DNA from: Pontiellaceae bacterium B12227
Lineage (GTDB): Bacteria > Verrucomicrobiota > Kiritimatiellia > Kiritimatiellales > Pontiellaceae
Assembly (NCBI GenBank): GCA_029432775.1
Contig: JAROAZ010000035.1
Location: 1 to 57,656 of the forward strand
Reading direction: 5' to 3'
Length of the DNA stretch: 57,656 bases
Part shown: positions 31,459-39,430 of the stretch, in pieces
Layout of the letters: each line of letters begins with the position of its first letter
How positions within the stretch are numbered: position 1 is the first letter of the stretch
Notes under the pieces: model-generated
What the model was told of the DNA's origin: nothing
Database searches by the model: none
The model's input: only the letters and a program-made list of their open reading frames with translations
Program-made: the position numbers and the translations under genes

Positions 31459-32892
31459 ATGAATGAAATCAGTGATAGTTTAGATAAGTTTATTCCTAAG
31501 ACCCGCGGGAATTTTGTCATCGGTGTTTTGGTGGCGCTGTTGGTGCTCGCGCTCACGATTGTTTCGGGTCTGCTGTTTATGCGGGACCTTGTGCGGGATC
31601 AGATTGTTCAGCGCGATGGTGCTGCACTTTATGCCACGACGCTGATGGAACAGCTTGATTTTTCAGAACTCGATAAGCTGGATATTCGTACGGATGAACA
31701 AGTCAGTTTTGATGCCGCCGTGCGTGCGTCGCGCCTGCGGGGTGTGATGGGGATTCGCTTCTTCAATACGGAAGGTGGCTTCAGCGATACCTTTCCTGCA
31801 ACGGTGATGCCGCAGCCTCTGGCTCAGGATGCGCTGGAGTCGATCAGGAACATGGAACCCGACAGTGCATTTTTCCGTTCTGTTCCAATGGATGAGGTTT
31901 TTATTTATCTTCCCAGTTTTTCTGAAGGACGGGTTCGCCGGGTTCCGGTTCTGCTCGTTACGATTCCATTGCATAAACGAGGAACGCAGGAGCTGAGCGG
32001 TGCGGCTCAGTTTATTATTGAAGGGCATAGTGTGGCCGCAGAATTTAAAAAGCTGGATGTTCGGCTCTATCAAATTGCGTTGCTGACATTTCTGATTTCC
32101 GGAACGTTGATGGTGGCCATGCTCTGGCCGGCATTTTATCGGGGGCAGAAGCTGACTCATGAACTGGCATATCGTGGCGCCCGGCTTCAAAGAGCGAATG
32201 ATGAACTGGCGCTTGCCGCACGTGTCTCCGCCGTTGGGGCCATCTCTTCCCACCTGATGCACGGCCTCAAAAATCCGTTAGCAAGCCTCTCGGAATTTGT
32301 GGCAGGCCAACAAGTCGCCGGCGGGGAAATTGATCCGGATGATCTGAAAGATGCCTTGAGTGCGTCACGCCGGATGCAGACGCTGGTGGAGCATACGGTG
32401 CAGGTACTCAGCGATGCCAAAGGCGAACCGGGCTATGAGCTAACGGTTCCGGAGCTTGGAAATGAAGTGATGAAACGGGTGGAAGGATTGGCTGCAGGGT
32501 ACGGTGTGAAACTTTTATTTGAGGCCGAAGGCCGGTGCGCTCTTTCCAGCCGGGTAGCCAATCTGCTGGGGTTGATCCTGGTCAACCTGCTGGAAAACGG
32601 TATTCAGGCAACACCGAACGGGGGAACAGTTTCCCTGCAGGTTTCCCGTCTGGAGGATTGGATCCGGTTCCGCGTAATGGATGGTGGTTCGGGGTTCCCC
32701 GAGGATCAGCGGGAGCAGCTGTTCCTTCCTGGACGGTCCTCGCGTGAAGGCGGAAGCGGAATCGGGTTGGCGATATCCAAACAGATTGCGGACTACCTCG
32801 ATGCCCGCCTTGTTTTGGAGGATTCATCTGCAGCCGGATGTGTCTTTTTATTGGAACTGCCCATGATGATTTGTCTGGAGACCGGGCTTTAG
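31459..32892 (+). CDS. Membrane sensor histidine kinase (NtrB-like)
   Basis: The 477-aa kinase has one membrane helix near residues 18-42, a periplasmic sensor of about 160 residues, a second helix near 205-228, a helical linker, the H-box 'HGLKNPL' with His near 268, and ATPase boxes 'LVNLLENGIQA', 'DGGSGFPED' and 'REGGSGIGLAIS'. It is the evident partner of the NtrC-type regulator in the same operon. The sensor domain is not recognised. The stop is directly followed by the activator sites for the next gene. Confidence 0.85.
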   Translation: MNEISDSLDKFIPKTRGNFVIGVLVALLVLALTIVSGLLFMRDLVRDQIVQRDGAALYATTLMEQLDFSELDKLDIRTDEQVSFDAAVRASRLRGVMGIRFFNTEGGFSDTFPATVMPQPLAQDALESIRNMEPDSAFFRSVPMDEVFIYLPSFSEGRVRRVPVLLVTIPLHKRGTQELSGAAQFIIEGHSVAAEFKKLDVRLYQIALLTFLISGTLMVAMLWPAFYRGQKLTHELAYRGARLQRANDELALAARVSAVGAISSHLMHGLKNPLASLSEFVAGQQVAGGEIDPDDLKDALSASRRMQTLVEHTVQVLSDAKGEPGYELTVPELGNEVMKRVEGLAAGYGVKLLFEAEGRCALSSRVANLLGLILVNLLENGIQATPNGGTVSLQVSRLEDWIRFRVMDGGSGFPEDQREQLFLPGRSSREGGSGIGLAISKQIADYLDARLVLEDSSAAGCVFLLELPMMICLETGL

Positions 32893-32893
32893 C

Positions 32894-32943
32894 TGGGTGT
32901 CTCCGCCCAAAGGGCCGGGGAGGCAGGTGGGCGAGATCGCCCG
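32894..32943 (+). promoter_or_regulatory. Tandem activator sites (UAS) upstream of the second sigma-54 promoter
   Basis: Site 1 (32894-32909) is TGGGTG-TCTC-CGCCCA and site 2 (32928-32943) is TGGGCG-AGAT-CGCCCG. Site 1 ends 96 bp before the -24 element, exactly as at 22527-22638. Site 2 (GGGCG/CGCCC) could also act as a weak terminator for the kinase operon. Confidence 0.75.
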
Positions 32944-33004
32944 TTTCCTTTGAAAGAGCCTTCCCGTTTTCCAGAATATAAGGGGTTTTTGATGATTTTC
33001 GCGA

Positions 33005-33020
33005 TGGCACAGTGCATGCA
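33005..33020 (+). promoter_or_regulatory. Sigma-54 promoter, small Cys-containing protein gene
   Basis: TGGCAC-AGTGC-ATGCA gives the invariant GG/GC with correct spacing and is followed by TTAGG, as at 22638. The gene's ATG is at 33070 with a GAAGGAG site. Confidence 0.8.
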
Positions 33021-33069
33021 TTAGGGAAGACAGGCATAGGGCCGTCGAGATCAATGAAGGAGTAGTAAA

Positions 33070-33540
33070 ATGAAAGCTAAAATGTTGATTGCAACTTTAT
33101 CAGTAATTGCACTGGCCGGAGCCGCTGTTGCAGGAAATGGCACGGGTGATGGAACGGGCGAAGGTGTTCCGAAAATGGATAAAAAGCAGGTGAAAGATCA
33201 GCTCCAGACCTGTAGTCCAGAGCTTGAAAAGGATTGCACCAAATTGAAAGACGGACTGCCGGACGAAGTTAAAGAGTGCGTGAAAGATATGACGCAAGCG
33301 CGTGAAAAGTATCAGCAGCGCCTGCGCGAAAATACGGATGAGCTCGGCAATTGTACCGCTGAAGAACGCGACCAGCTCCGGGAGCAGCTTAAAGACCAGC
33401 TTAAAGATCAGGTATGTGATCGTGAGCAGATGCGTGAACGTCTTCGCGAAATGCGCGAATGTCTGCCGGAACATCAGGAACTGATGGATCAGGCGAAAGA
33501 TCAGATCAAAGACCGGAAGGGCGACCGTCGCGGCGAATAA
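33070..33540 (+). CDS. Small secreted charged protein with spaced Cys
   Basis: The 156-aa protein has a signal peptide ending 'GAAVAGNG', a Gly-rich start, and then a long, highly charged helical region with many Lys/Arg/Glu/Gln ('LREQLKDQLKDQVCDREQ', 'RERLREMRECLPEHQ') and six Cys spaced along it. It may form a helical bundle or coiled coil with disulfides or bound metal. No family is recognised. Its sigma-54 promoter and activator sites match those of DUF2202 copy 2, so both belong to one regulon. A strong terminator follows. Confidence 0.75.
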   Translation: MKAKMLIATLSVIALAGAAVAGNGTGDGTGEGVPKMDKKQVKDQLQTCSPELEKDCTKLKDGLPDEVKECVKDMTQAREKYQQRLRENTDELGNCTAEERDQLREQLKDQLKDQVCDREQMRERLREMRECLPEHQELMDQAKDQIKDRKGDRRGE

Positions 33541-33556
33541 GGCTGATCAGTATTTC

Positions 33557-33599
33557 AACCTCCAGCAAAGCTGTTGCTTTTCTGGAGGTTTATTTTTTT
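33557..33599 (+). terminator. Rho-independent terminator
   Basis: AACCTCCAG at 33557-33565 pairs with CTGGAGGTT at 33582-33590, the inner CAAAG/CTTT lengthens the stem, and TATTTTTTT follows. Confidence 0.9.
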
Positions 33600-33623
33600 A
33601 ACACGTTAAGGGATGGGGATCTT

Positions 33624-35780
33624 ATGAGAGCAGCGTTGGAAACAGGGAACAGGGCATGGTTGAAAGTGTGTTGTACGATGACTCTGTTGGTTACCTGCAA
33701 TCTCGAAACGTTAGCGGGAGAAGCGCGGCCTGACCGATGGCGCTGGTCCAATCCGTTACCGCACGGAAACAATGTCATGGATATGAACATTTCGACCGAC
33801 GTGGCGGTACAGGTCGGTGATGCGGGAACCATTCATGTGCAGCATTCGGATGGCCGGTGGTCACCGGTCATTACCGGTTCCGATCATTATATCCGCAGCA
33901 CCGCGATGCTGAATGACCGGATTGTTGTGACCGGTGAAAGCGGCTTAATCCTGTGGTCGGACGACGGGGTGGATTTCCAACCCTCGGAACTTTCTCCTGC
34001 CAATGACGCCGACTGGTTTGAAGGCGTCTGTGCATCCACTGTTAGGGCCGTTGCGGTCGGTGACGACGGTGCCATCTACACCAGCACGAACGGCGTGCAG
34101 TGGTCTGTAGCAACTTCCGGAACATCCGAGTGGCTGCGTGGTGTGGCATTCGGCGGAAGCTCATTCGTGGCGGTGGGTGAGAATGGAACCATCCTTAAGG
34201 CATCGATGAGTGCCGCTGCCTGGAGTGTGTCGGCAAGCGGAACGATAGAACATCTTAACCGGGTGCGCTATCTGGGTGGCAGCTCCTCCGGTGCTTTTTA
34301 TGCCGTCGGGAATAATGGAACCCTCCTGAAAAGTTCCACCGGATCCGCATGGACTTCTCTGCCCAGCGGATCGACAAACGATTTATACGATGTGGCTCTC
34401 AATAACTCCGGTCTGCTGGTCGTCGGCGATCAGGAAATACGGCTGAGCTCCGATGAAGGAGTCAGCTGGAGCGATCAGATTTTCGGCCTCTCTTCCAATG
34501 CGCCTCCCGCATGGACCTATCTTTCCGCCTATGGAAAAGGAAACGCCTGGATGGTTGCGGGGCGTTCTGGACTCCTGATGGAAGGGGCTCTATCTTCCGG
34601 AAACAATTACAGTTGGACCGCATCACCTTCGGATTCCTCTCATGCCTGGCTCTGGGATATGACGGAGCTTAACGGCATCCGCGTCGCAGTCGGCGACCTG
34701 GCCACCATACAAACCAGCCTCGACGGGATTCTATGGGCCAGAGAAGCGGTACCGGTTCCGGGCACCAATACGGTGCTGCTGGGCGTGGGGGGAACCACTA
34801 ATATCATCATTGCCGTCGGAAACGAGGGCAACCTGCTGGTCAGCGAGGCCGGTCTCTCGGAGATCGCCGTGACCAATGCGGCGGGTACAACGAATATCTC
34901 GGTAGAAACCTTCGGCGTGATCTGGACGAATCTTCCGCCATTCACAACGGCTTCGCTGCAGGGCATTGATGCCCGCGATGCACTGTTTGTTACTTGCGGT
35001 GGAAACGGGGAACTTTACACGAGTCCGAATGGAACCAACTGGAACCTGCGCGCAACACCGGTCACATCTTTTCTCTCGAGCGTGGCGATTGGCTCCGCAT
35101 CCTGTGTTGCCGTCGGTGCAAACGGGACCCTGTTGAAAGGAACAGCTGATGGCTCTTCCTGGATCTCGGTTGCAAGCGGAACAACCGAATGGATCTATCG
35201 TGTCCGTTGGCTGGAAAATCAGTTTGTTGCTGTAGGTGAAAACGGTCGGATTCTAACAAGTCCGAATGGAGCAACCTGGACGACTCGGACCAGCGGAACC
35301 ACGAAGTGGCTGACCGATGTGGCCTTTCTGGATGGGCAGTGGTATGTCACCGGATATCAGGGCACGTTGTTGACGAGCTCTGATCTGGTTGCATGGACCA
35401 TGCTTCCGATTCCGTCGGGCAAATCTCTATTTACAGCAAACGCTTACGACGGCCAACTGTTGCTGGCCGGTGTTGAAGGGGTGATCCTGCGTAACCAGGT
35501 GGTGGTCGACACCACACCGGTGCAGCTTCTTGACTATAGCTACAGTTCCGCCACAGATACCAACGGGGTTTCGAGCACATATGAGGTGATCCTCTTCGGG
35601 GGACAGCCGGACCAGTTCTTTTCGTTTAACTCCTGCACCAATCTGACGGATGGAAGCTGGACCAATGTAAACGGAATACTTGAACTGTACGATTCCTCCG
35701 GAACGCTCTATGCCATCCGTACCCGCGATGCCACCAATACGCCTTTAACGGAATTCTACTGCACCGAGCTCGTTCAATAA
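33624..35780 (+). CDS. Secreted Ycf48/BNR-like propeller protein
   Basis: The 718-aa protein has a signal peptide and then many repeats of the pattern 'AIYTSTNGVQWSVATSGT', 'FVAVGENGTILKAS', 'GRILTSPNGATWTTRTSGT', the Ycf48/BNR propeller type. A C-terminal domain of about 85 residues ('QPDQFFSFNSCTNLTDGSW') resembles the tail of the two other secreted proteins of the locus. In plants and cyanobacteria Ycf48 helps photosystem II assembly; here it is only a fold assignment. The start at 33624 is chosen over the long upstream frame because a signal peptide follows and that frame would run into the 33070 gene. Confidence 0.8.
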   Translation: MRAALETGNRAWLKVCCTMTLLVTCNLETLAGEARPDRWRWSNPLPHGNNVMDMNISTDVAVQVGDAGTIHVQHSDGRWSPVITGSDHYIRSTAMLNDRIVVTGESGLILWSDDGVDFQPSELSPANDADWFEGVCASTVRAVAVGDDGAIYTSTNGVQWSVATSGTSEWLRGVAFGGSSFVAVGENGTILKASMSAAAWSVSASGTIEHLNRVRYLGGSSSGAFYAVGNNGTLLKSSTGSAWTSLPSGSTNDLYDVALNNSGLLVVGDQEIRLSSDEGVSWSDQIFGLSSNAPPAWTYLSAYGKGNAWMVAGRSGLLMEGALSSGNNYSWTASPSDSSHAWLWDMTELNGIRVAVGDLATIQTSLDGILWAREAVPVPGTNTVLLGVGGTTNIIIAVGNEGNLLVSEAGLSEIAVTNAAGTTNISVETFGVIWTNLPPFTTASLQGIDARDALFVTCGGNGELYTSPNGTNWNLRATPVTSFLSSVAIGSASCVAVGANGTLLKGTADGSSWISVASGTTEWIYRVRWLENQFVAVGENGRILTSPNGATWTTRTSGTTKWLTDVAFLDGQWYVTGYQGTLLTSSDLVAWTMLPIPSGKSLFTANAYDGQLLLAGVEGVILRNQVVVDTTPVQLLDYSYSSATDTNGVSSTYEVILFGGQPDQFFSFNSCTNLTDGSWTNVNGILELYDSSGTLYAIRTRDATNTPLTEFYCTELVQ

Positions 35781-35953
35781 GACAGATTTTTCATAAACCT
35801 GCGGTATGTTGTCATATATTCATGACCGCATGATTCAATGGGGCTGGAATAAGGTGATATGATAACTCACTAAATATTTCCTCGAGCTGGGCCTTATACC
35901 GGTTGGTTTACAATGCATAAGTGCATGCTATTCTCTGGCGTAAAGAGGACGTC

Positions 35954-38506
35954 ATGATGAAACGAATGCTGTTTATATCGCTGTGCGCCGCAACACTTCT
36001 GCATGCAGATACCTGGCAGGTAATCGGTTGGAACGATCTGGGCATGCACTGTATGGACGGGACCGACTTTTCTGTCTTCTCCATTCTCCCGCCTTACAAC
36101 ACCATTCATGCTCATGTCATCCACGACGGGGTGATCGTCACTTCCGGCAACGGGCTTCATGTCACCTTCGAAGCCGTCGCCGATCCAGACGGTTCAATCA
36201 ATACCACATCCGCTGATAAAATAAATTTCTGGGAAAACGTAGCCGATATGTTCGGTGCTCAGCCGCCGGATGATGTCGGCCTCGCCGGCGTTGCCATGCC
36301 GGGTATTGCCAACGTGCCGCAGCCGATGGAATTCGAAGCCGCGCATAGCTGGTTTACGGGCGAGGGCATTCCCATCACGCCGTTCGATGATGCCGGTCGG
36401 ATAAACTATTATCCCATGATGAAAATTGTGGTCCGCAATGATGCCGGGACCGAGCTGGCCTCTACGGATATCGTGCTCCCCGTGTCCGACGAAATGACCT
36501 GCTCCGCCTGCCACCAGTCGGGCAGCGCCGTTGATGCACTTCCAATGTCTGGATGGCGCTGGCACCCCGACCGGGAAAAAGATATCAAGCTCAACATCCT
36601 CCGCCTGCACGATGAGAAGCAGGCAACCAACCCGGCCTATTTCCATGCCTTGGAAAATCAGGGATTCAACACCAACGGGCTTTACCAGACGGTGGTGGCC
36701 GACCACACCGCCATTCTCTGTGCCCGTTGTCACCAATCCAACGCGTTGCCGGTTCCGCCAGACCCCAACGTACTCACCACCATGACGCAGGCGATGCACG
36801 CGCACCATGGACAGGTTGCCGATCCAATGTCTGGAATGATCCTGAATAATTCGCTCAATCGTGACTCTTGCTACCGGTGCCATCCCGGCTCATCCACCCA
36901 GTGTCTCCGGGGTGCCATGGGCGCGGCGGTGGCTGCCGATGGCGGGCTCGCCATCCAATGCCAGAGCTGTCATGGGCAGATGAGCGATGTCGGGGCGGTC
37001 ACACGGACGGGCTGGTTCGAAGAGCCCAGCTGTCAGGCGTGCCACACCGGAACGGCCGTCGATAACAACGGAGCCATCCGTTTTCTGAGTGTCTTTGAGC
37101 CGGGCGGTGCAGAACGGGTGGCTGCTAACGATCGTTTTGCGCATCCAACCAATACGCTCTACCGTTTTTCAACCGGTCATGGCGATTTACAATGCGCCAC
37201 CTGCCACGGTTCTCCGCACGCGATCTATCCCTCGGTCCACGTGAACGACAATATTCAGAACGTTGATATGCAGGGGCATAAAGGAACCGTAAGCGACTGC
37301 ATGAACTGCCATGTTTCCCTGCCCCTCACTTTCAACGGCGGCCCGCACGGCATGCATCCGGTGGGCGATACGCCCTTTGCCGTCAAGCGCGACGGGTGGC
37401 CCGAAGACTGGTTCCACGGAAAAGCAAAGGAGGACCATAACCTTGGAAGCCTGCAGTCCTGTAAGGATTGTCATGGCGCGGACTGGAATGGAACTGTGCT
37501 TTCGCTGGCACAGGGCGACCGCACCATTGTGGTGGGCGACGGCATGGGCACCAAACACTTCTGGAAAGGCTATCGGGTCGGTTGCTACACCTGTCACCTC
37601 GGGCCGAACAACGATATCAACAATCCGAACCCCGCCCCGGTCGTGGTTTCTACATCCGGTACAACCACCGCTAATGTGCCGGTGGCCATTCCGCTCACGG
37701 CAAACGAGGGGGTCATCCGAATCGTTTCACAACCCCAGTACGGCACCGTTGGTCTGAGTGGATCAACCGCAACTTACATTCCGTTTTTCAACTTTACGGG
37801 AGCAGACGCCTTCACCTTCGCGGCGTGGGACGGGGAGAAAGATTCAAACCTCGGAACCGTGGAGGTGACCGTGAGCGCGAGTCCGGCGGTGCTGACCTGC
37901 GAGTCGGTTGTGCCCTCGAATTCCATTTCCAGAACCGAGCTTCCTTTCTGGGCCTTTGCATCCGTCTCCAACAGTCCGGCCGCGGTTTCCTATGTGTGGA
38001 ACTTTGGTGACGGAGGAAATTCAACCAACGCCTTGGCGCAGCATGCATACGGGAAAAACGGAACTCATCCATGGAGCCTGATTGCCTCCTCCGGCAGTCT
38101 GTCGGTGACCAACTCCGGATTCATTACTGTGGCCAATATTCAGCTTGATTCTGATGGCGATGGAATAGAGGACGACTGGGAATGGGCGGTTTTCCAATCC
38201 TTGGAAACCGCCGATGCAGATTCCGATTTTGATTCTGACGGGCAGAACGACCGTGAAGAATTCCTGAGTGGAACCGATGCGCTTCAGGCGGACTCGCTGC
38301 TGGAACTCAATGCCCTTCAGCAAAACATCGTCCGCTGGAAGAGCGAGCCGAACCGGGTGTACAGAATCAACGCAACCACCTCGTTGGTAGAAACAGCCTT
38401 TGCTCCGATCATGGCCGATCTGCCGGCCACGCCACCGGAAAATACCTACACCGACCTGACTGCGTCGGCCGAATCTGTTCGGTTCTACGAAATCGAACTG
38501 GAATAA
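35954..38506 (+). CDS. Secreted multihaem (nine CxxCH) cytochrome c
   Basis: The 850-aa protein has a signal peptide and the N-terminal block 'WQVIGWNDLGMHCMDG', seen in large multihaem cytochromes. Nine CxxCH haem sites follow: CSACH, CARCH, CYRCH, CQSCH, CQACH, CATCH, CMNCH, CKDCH, CYTCH. Then come Ig/PKD-like domains ('YVWNFGDGGNSTNALAQHAY') and the tail 'DSDGDGIEDDWEWAVFQSLE', 'DSDFDSDGQNDREEFLSGTD'. It probably carries electrons in the periplasm or at the surface and is the best local candidate for accepting electrons from the hydrogenase; this is inference. GAGGAC lies before the ATG at 35954. Confidence 0.85.
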   Translation: MMKRMLFISLCAATLLHADTWQVIGWNDLGMHCMDGTDFSVFSILPPYNTIHAHVIHDGVIVTSGNGLHVTFEAVADPDGSINTTSADKINFWENVADMFGAQPPDDVGLAGVAMPGIANVPQPMEFEAAHSWFTGEGIPITPFDDAGRINYYPMMKIVVRNDAGTELASTDIVLPVSDEMTCSACHQSGSAVDALPMSGWRWHPDREKDIKLNILRLHDEKQATNPAYFHALENQGFNTNGLYQTVVADHTAILCARCHQSNALPVPPDPNVLTTMTQAMHAHHGQVADPMSGMILNNSLNRDSCYRCHPGSSTQCLRGAMGAAVAADGGLAIQCQSCHGQMSDVGAVTRTGWFEEPSCQACHTGTAVDNNGAIRFLSVFEPGGAERVAANDRFAHPTNTLYRFSTGHGDLQCATCHGSPHAIYPSVHVNDNIQNVDMQGHKGTVSDCMNCHVSLPLTFNGGPHGMHPVGDTPFAVKRDGWPEDWFHGKAKEDHNLGSLQSCKDCHGADWNGTVLSLAQGDRTIVVGDGMGTKHFWKGYRVGCYTCHLGPNNDINNPNPAPVVVSTSGTTTANVPVAIPLTANEGVIRIVSQPQYGTVGLSGSTATYIPFFNFTGADAFTFAAWDGEKDSNLGTVEVTVSASPAVLTCESVVPSNSISRTELPFWAFASVSNSPAAVSYVWNFGDGGNSTNALAQHAYGKNGTHPWSLIASSGSLSVTNSGFITVANIQLDSDGDGIEDDWEWAVFQSLETADADSDFDSDGQNDREEFLSGTDALQADSLLELNALQQNIVRWKSEPNRVYRINATTSLVETAFAPIMADLPATPPENTYTDLTASAESVRFYEIELE

Positions 38507-38524
38507 CCACATCTCTTTTTTGAA

Positions 38525-38562
38525 GGTAAATTCAGATTGACGATCGTCAATTTGGATTTACC
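38525..38562. repeat. 38-bp palindrome, left copy, abutting the PaaX-like start codon
   Basis: GGTAAATTCA, GA, TTGACGATCGTCAA, TT, TGGATTTACC: a near-perfect palindrome (9 of 10 outer pairs, perfect 14-bp core). Its last base touches the ATG at 38563, so it takes the place of a ribosome-binding site. The right copy is at 39381-39418. Confidence 0.9.
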
Positions 38563-39396
38563 ATGAATGGCATGTGGAAAGCCTTTCATCATCCGGATAT
38601 TTCCCTGCCTGTGGTGCGCCGCCGCATTGGGTTGGAGTTGATCGAGATGCTAGACGTGCTGGGCGATGTTGCAATTCATGGTGCCTGGTCTTTTCTCCAA
38701 AATCGAAGCTATCCAAATCCGAAGGCTCTGGAACAGGCGGTCGGCCGATTATCCCGGCAGGGGTTGTTGGTCAAACGGCAGGGATTGCATACTCCGGTGC
38801 TCCAGTTGGTTGATGATGCAGGTCCACGCTCCGAAGATTATTTCCGCCCTGAAAAATATTGGAACCGAAAGTGGAATGGGATTTGGTATTTACTGATGTA
38901 CGACATTCCGGAAAAAGACCGCCTGTATCGCAATGTGTTGCGACAATTTCTGAAGCGGCAGCGGATGGGATGTTTCCAAAAGAGCGTATGGATTGCTTCT
39001 CACGACATCCGGGCGCAATACGCAGATTTGGATGAAGGGGCCGCGCTGGGTGCTTTTGCGTGTTTGTTTGAAGCGAAAACCGTGCTGGGAATGTCCTCGG
39101 AAAAAGTGGTTTGGGAGTCGTGGGATTTTGACGGCCTATACGCGGTTCAAAAGCGGTTTTGCGATATCTATGCAGACAATCTCCAACTGCTGGAGGAGAT
39201 GGTGACGCCGGGTATGGATGACTTGATGCGGCTTGCGGCTGAGGAGATCGATGCTTATCGTAGCGCTTTGATGCTGGATCCTCTACTCCCGGAATCATTG
39301 CTTCCCCGTGACTACAAGGGGCGGGCTGTATTCGAGTTGCACCGTAAAATCGTTCATGCAATCAGAACAAGGTTAGTGGAGGTAAATCCAACTTGA
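38563..39396 (+). CDS. PaaX-family regulator-like protein bracketed by palindromes
   Basis: The 277-aa protein has the PaaX layout: an N-terminal winged helix ('ELIEMLDVLGDVAIHGAWS', 'AVGRLSRQGLLVKR'), a central Cas2-like ferredoxin-fold domain ('WYLLMYDIPEKDRLYRNVLR', 'GCFQKSVWIAS') and a PaaX C-terminal segment ('MLDPLLPESLLPRDYKG'). Family members repress phenylacetate genes, but none is present here. The 38-bp palindrome ends at its ATG and the second copy spans its stop codon, so gene and repeats look like one unit: either an autoregulated gene or a mobile element. No Shine-Dalgarno site exists. Confidence 0.85.
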   Translation: MNGMWKAFHHPDISLPVVRRRIGLELIEMLDVLGDVAIHGAWSFLQNRSYPNPKALEQAVGRLSRQGLLVKRQGLHTPVLQLVDDAGPRSEDYFRPEKYWNRKWNGIWYLLMYDIPEKDRLYRNVLRQFLKRQRMGCFQKSVWIASHDIRAQYADLDEGAALGAFACLFEAKTVLGMSSEKVVWESWDFDGLYAVQKRFCDIYADNLQLLEEMVTPGMDDLMRLAAEEIDAYRSALMLDPLLPESLLPRDYKGRAVFELHRKIVHAIRTRLVEVNPT

Positions 39397-39418
39397 CGAT
39401 CGCGCAGCTGGATTTACC
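39381..39418. repeat. 38-bp palindrome, right copy, spanning the PaaX-like stop codon
   Basis: GGTAAATCCA, AC, TTGACGATCG, CGCAGC, TGGATTTACC. It has the same length as the left copy, perfect outer 10-bp arms and a half-degenerate core. It encodes the last residues and stop of the gene (TGA at 39394-39396). Confidence 0.9.
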
Positions 39419-39430
39419 TCGTTTTCCGGT

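Noticed and set aside
35800..35855. Terminator after the Ycf48-like gene (TGCGGT...ACCGCA)
   Set aside because: A stem of only 6 bp with a long loop and no T run.
35905..35935. Third sigma-54 promoter before the multihaem cytochrome (TGGTTT...TGCA)
   Set aside because: The GG to GC spacing is 8 instead of 10 nt, the CAC of the -24 element is missing, and no TGGGTG-N4-CGCCCA sites lie upstream.
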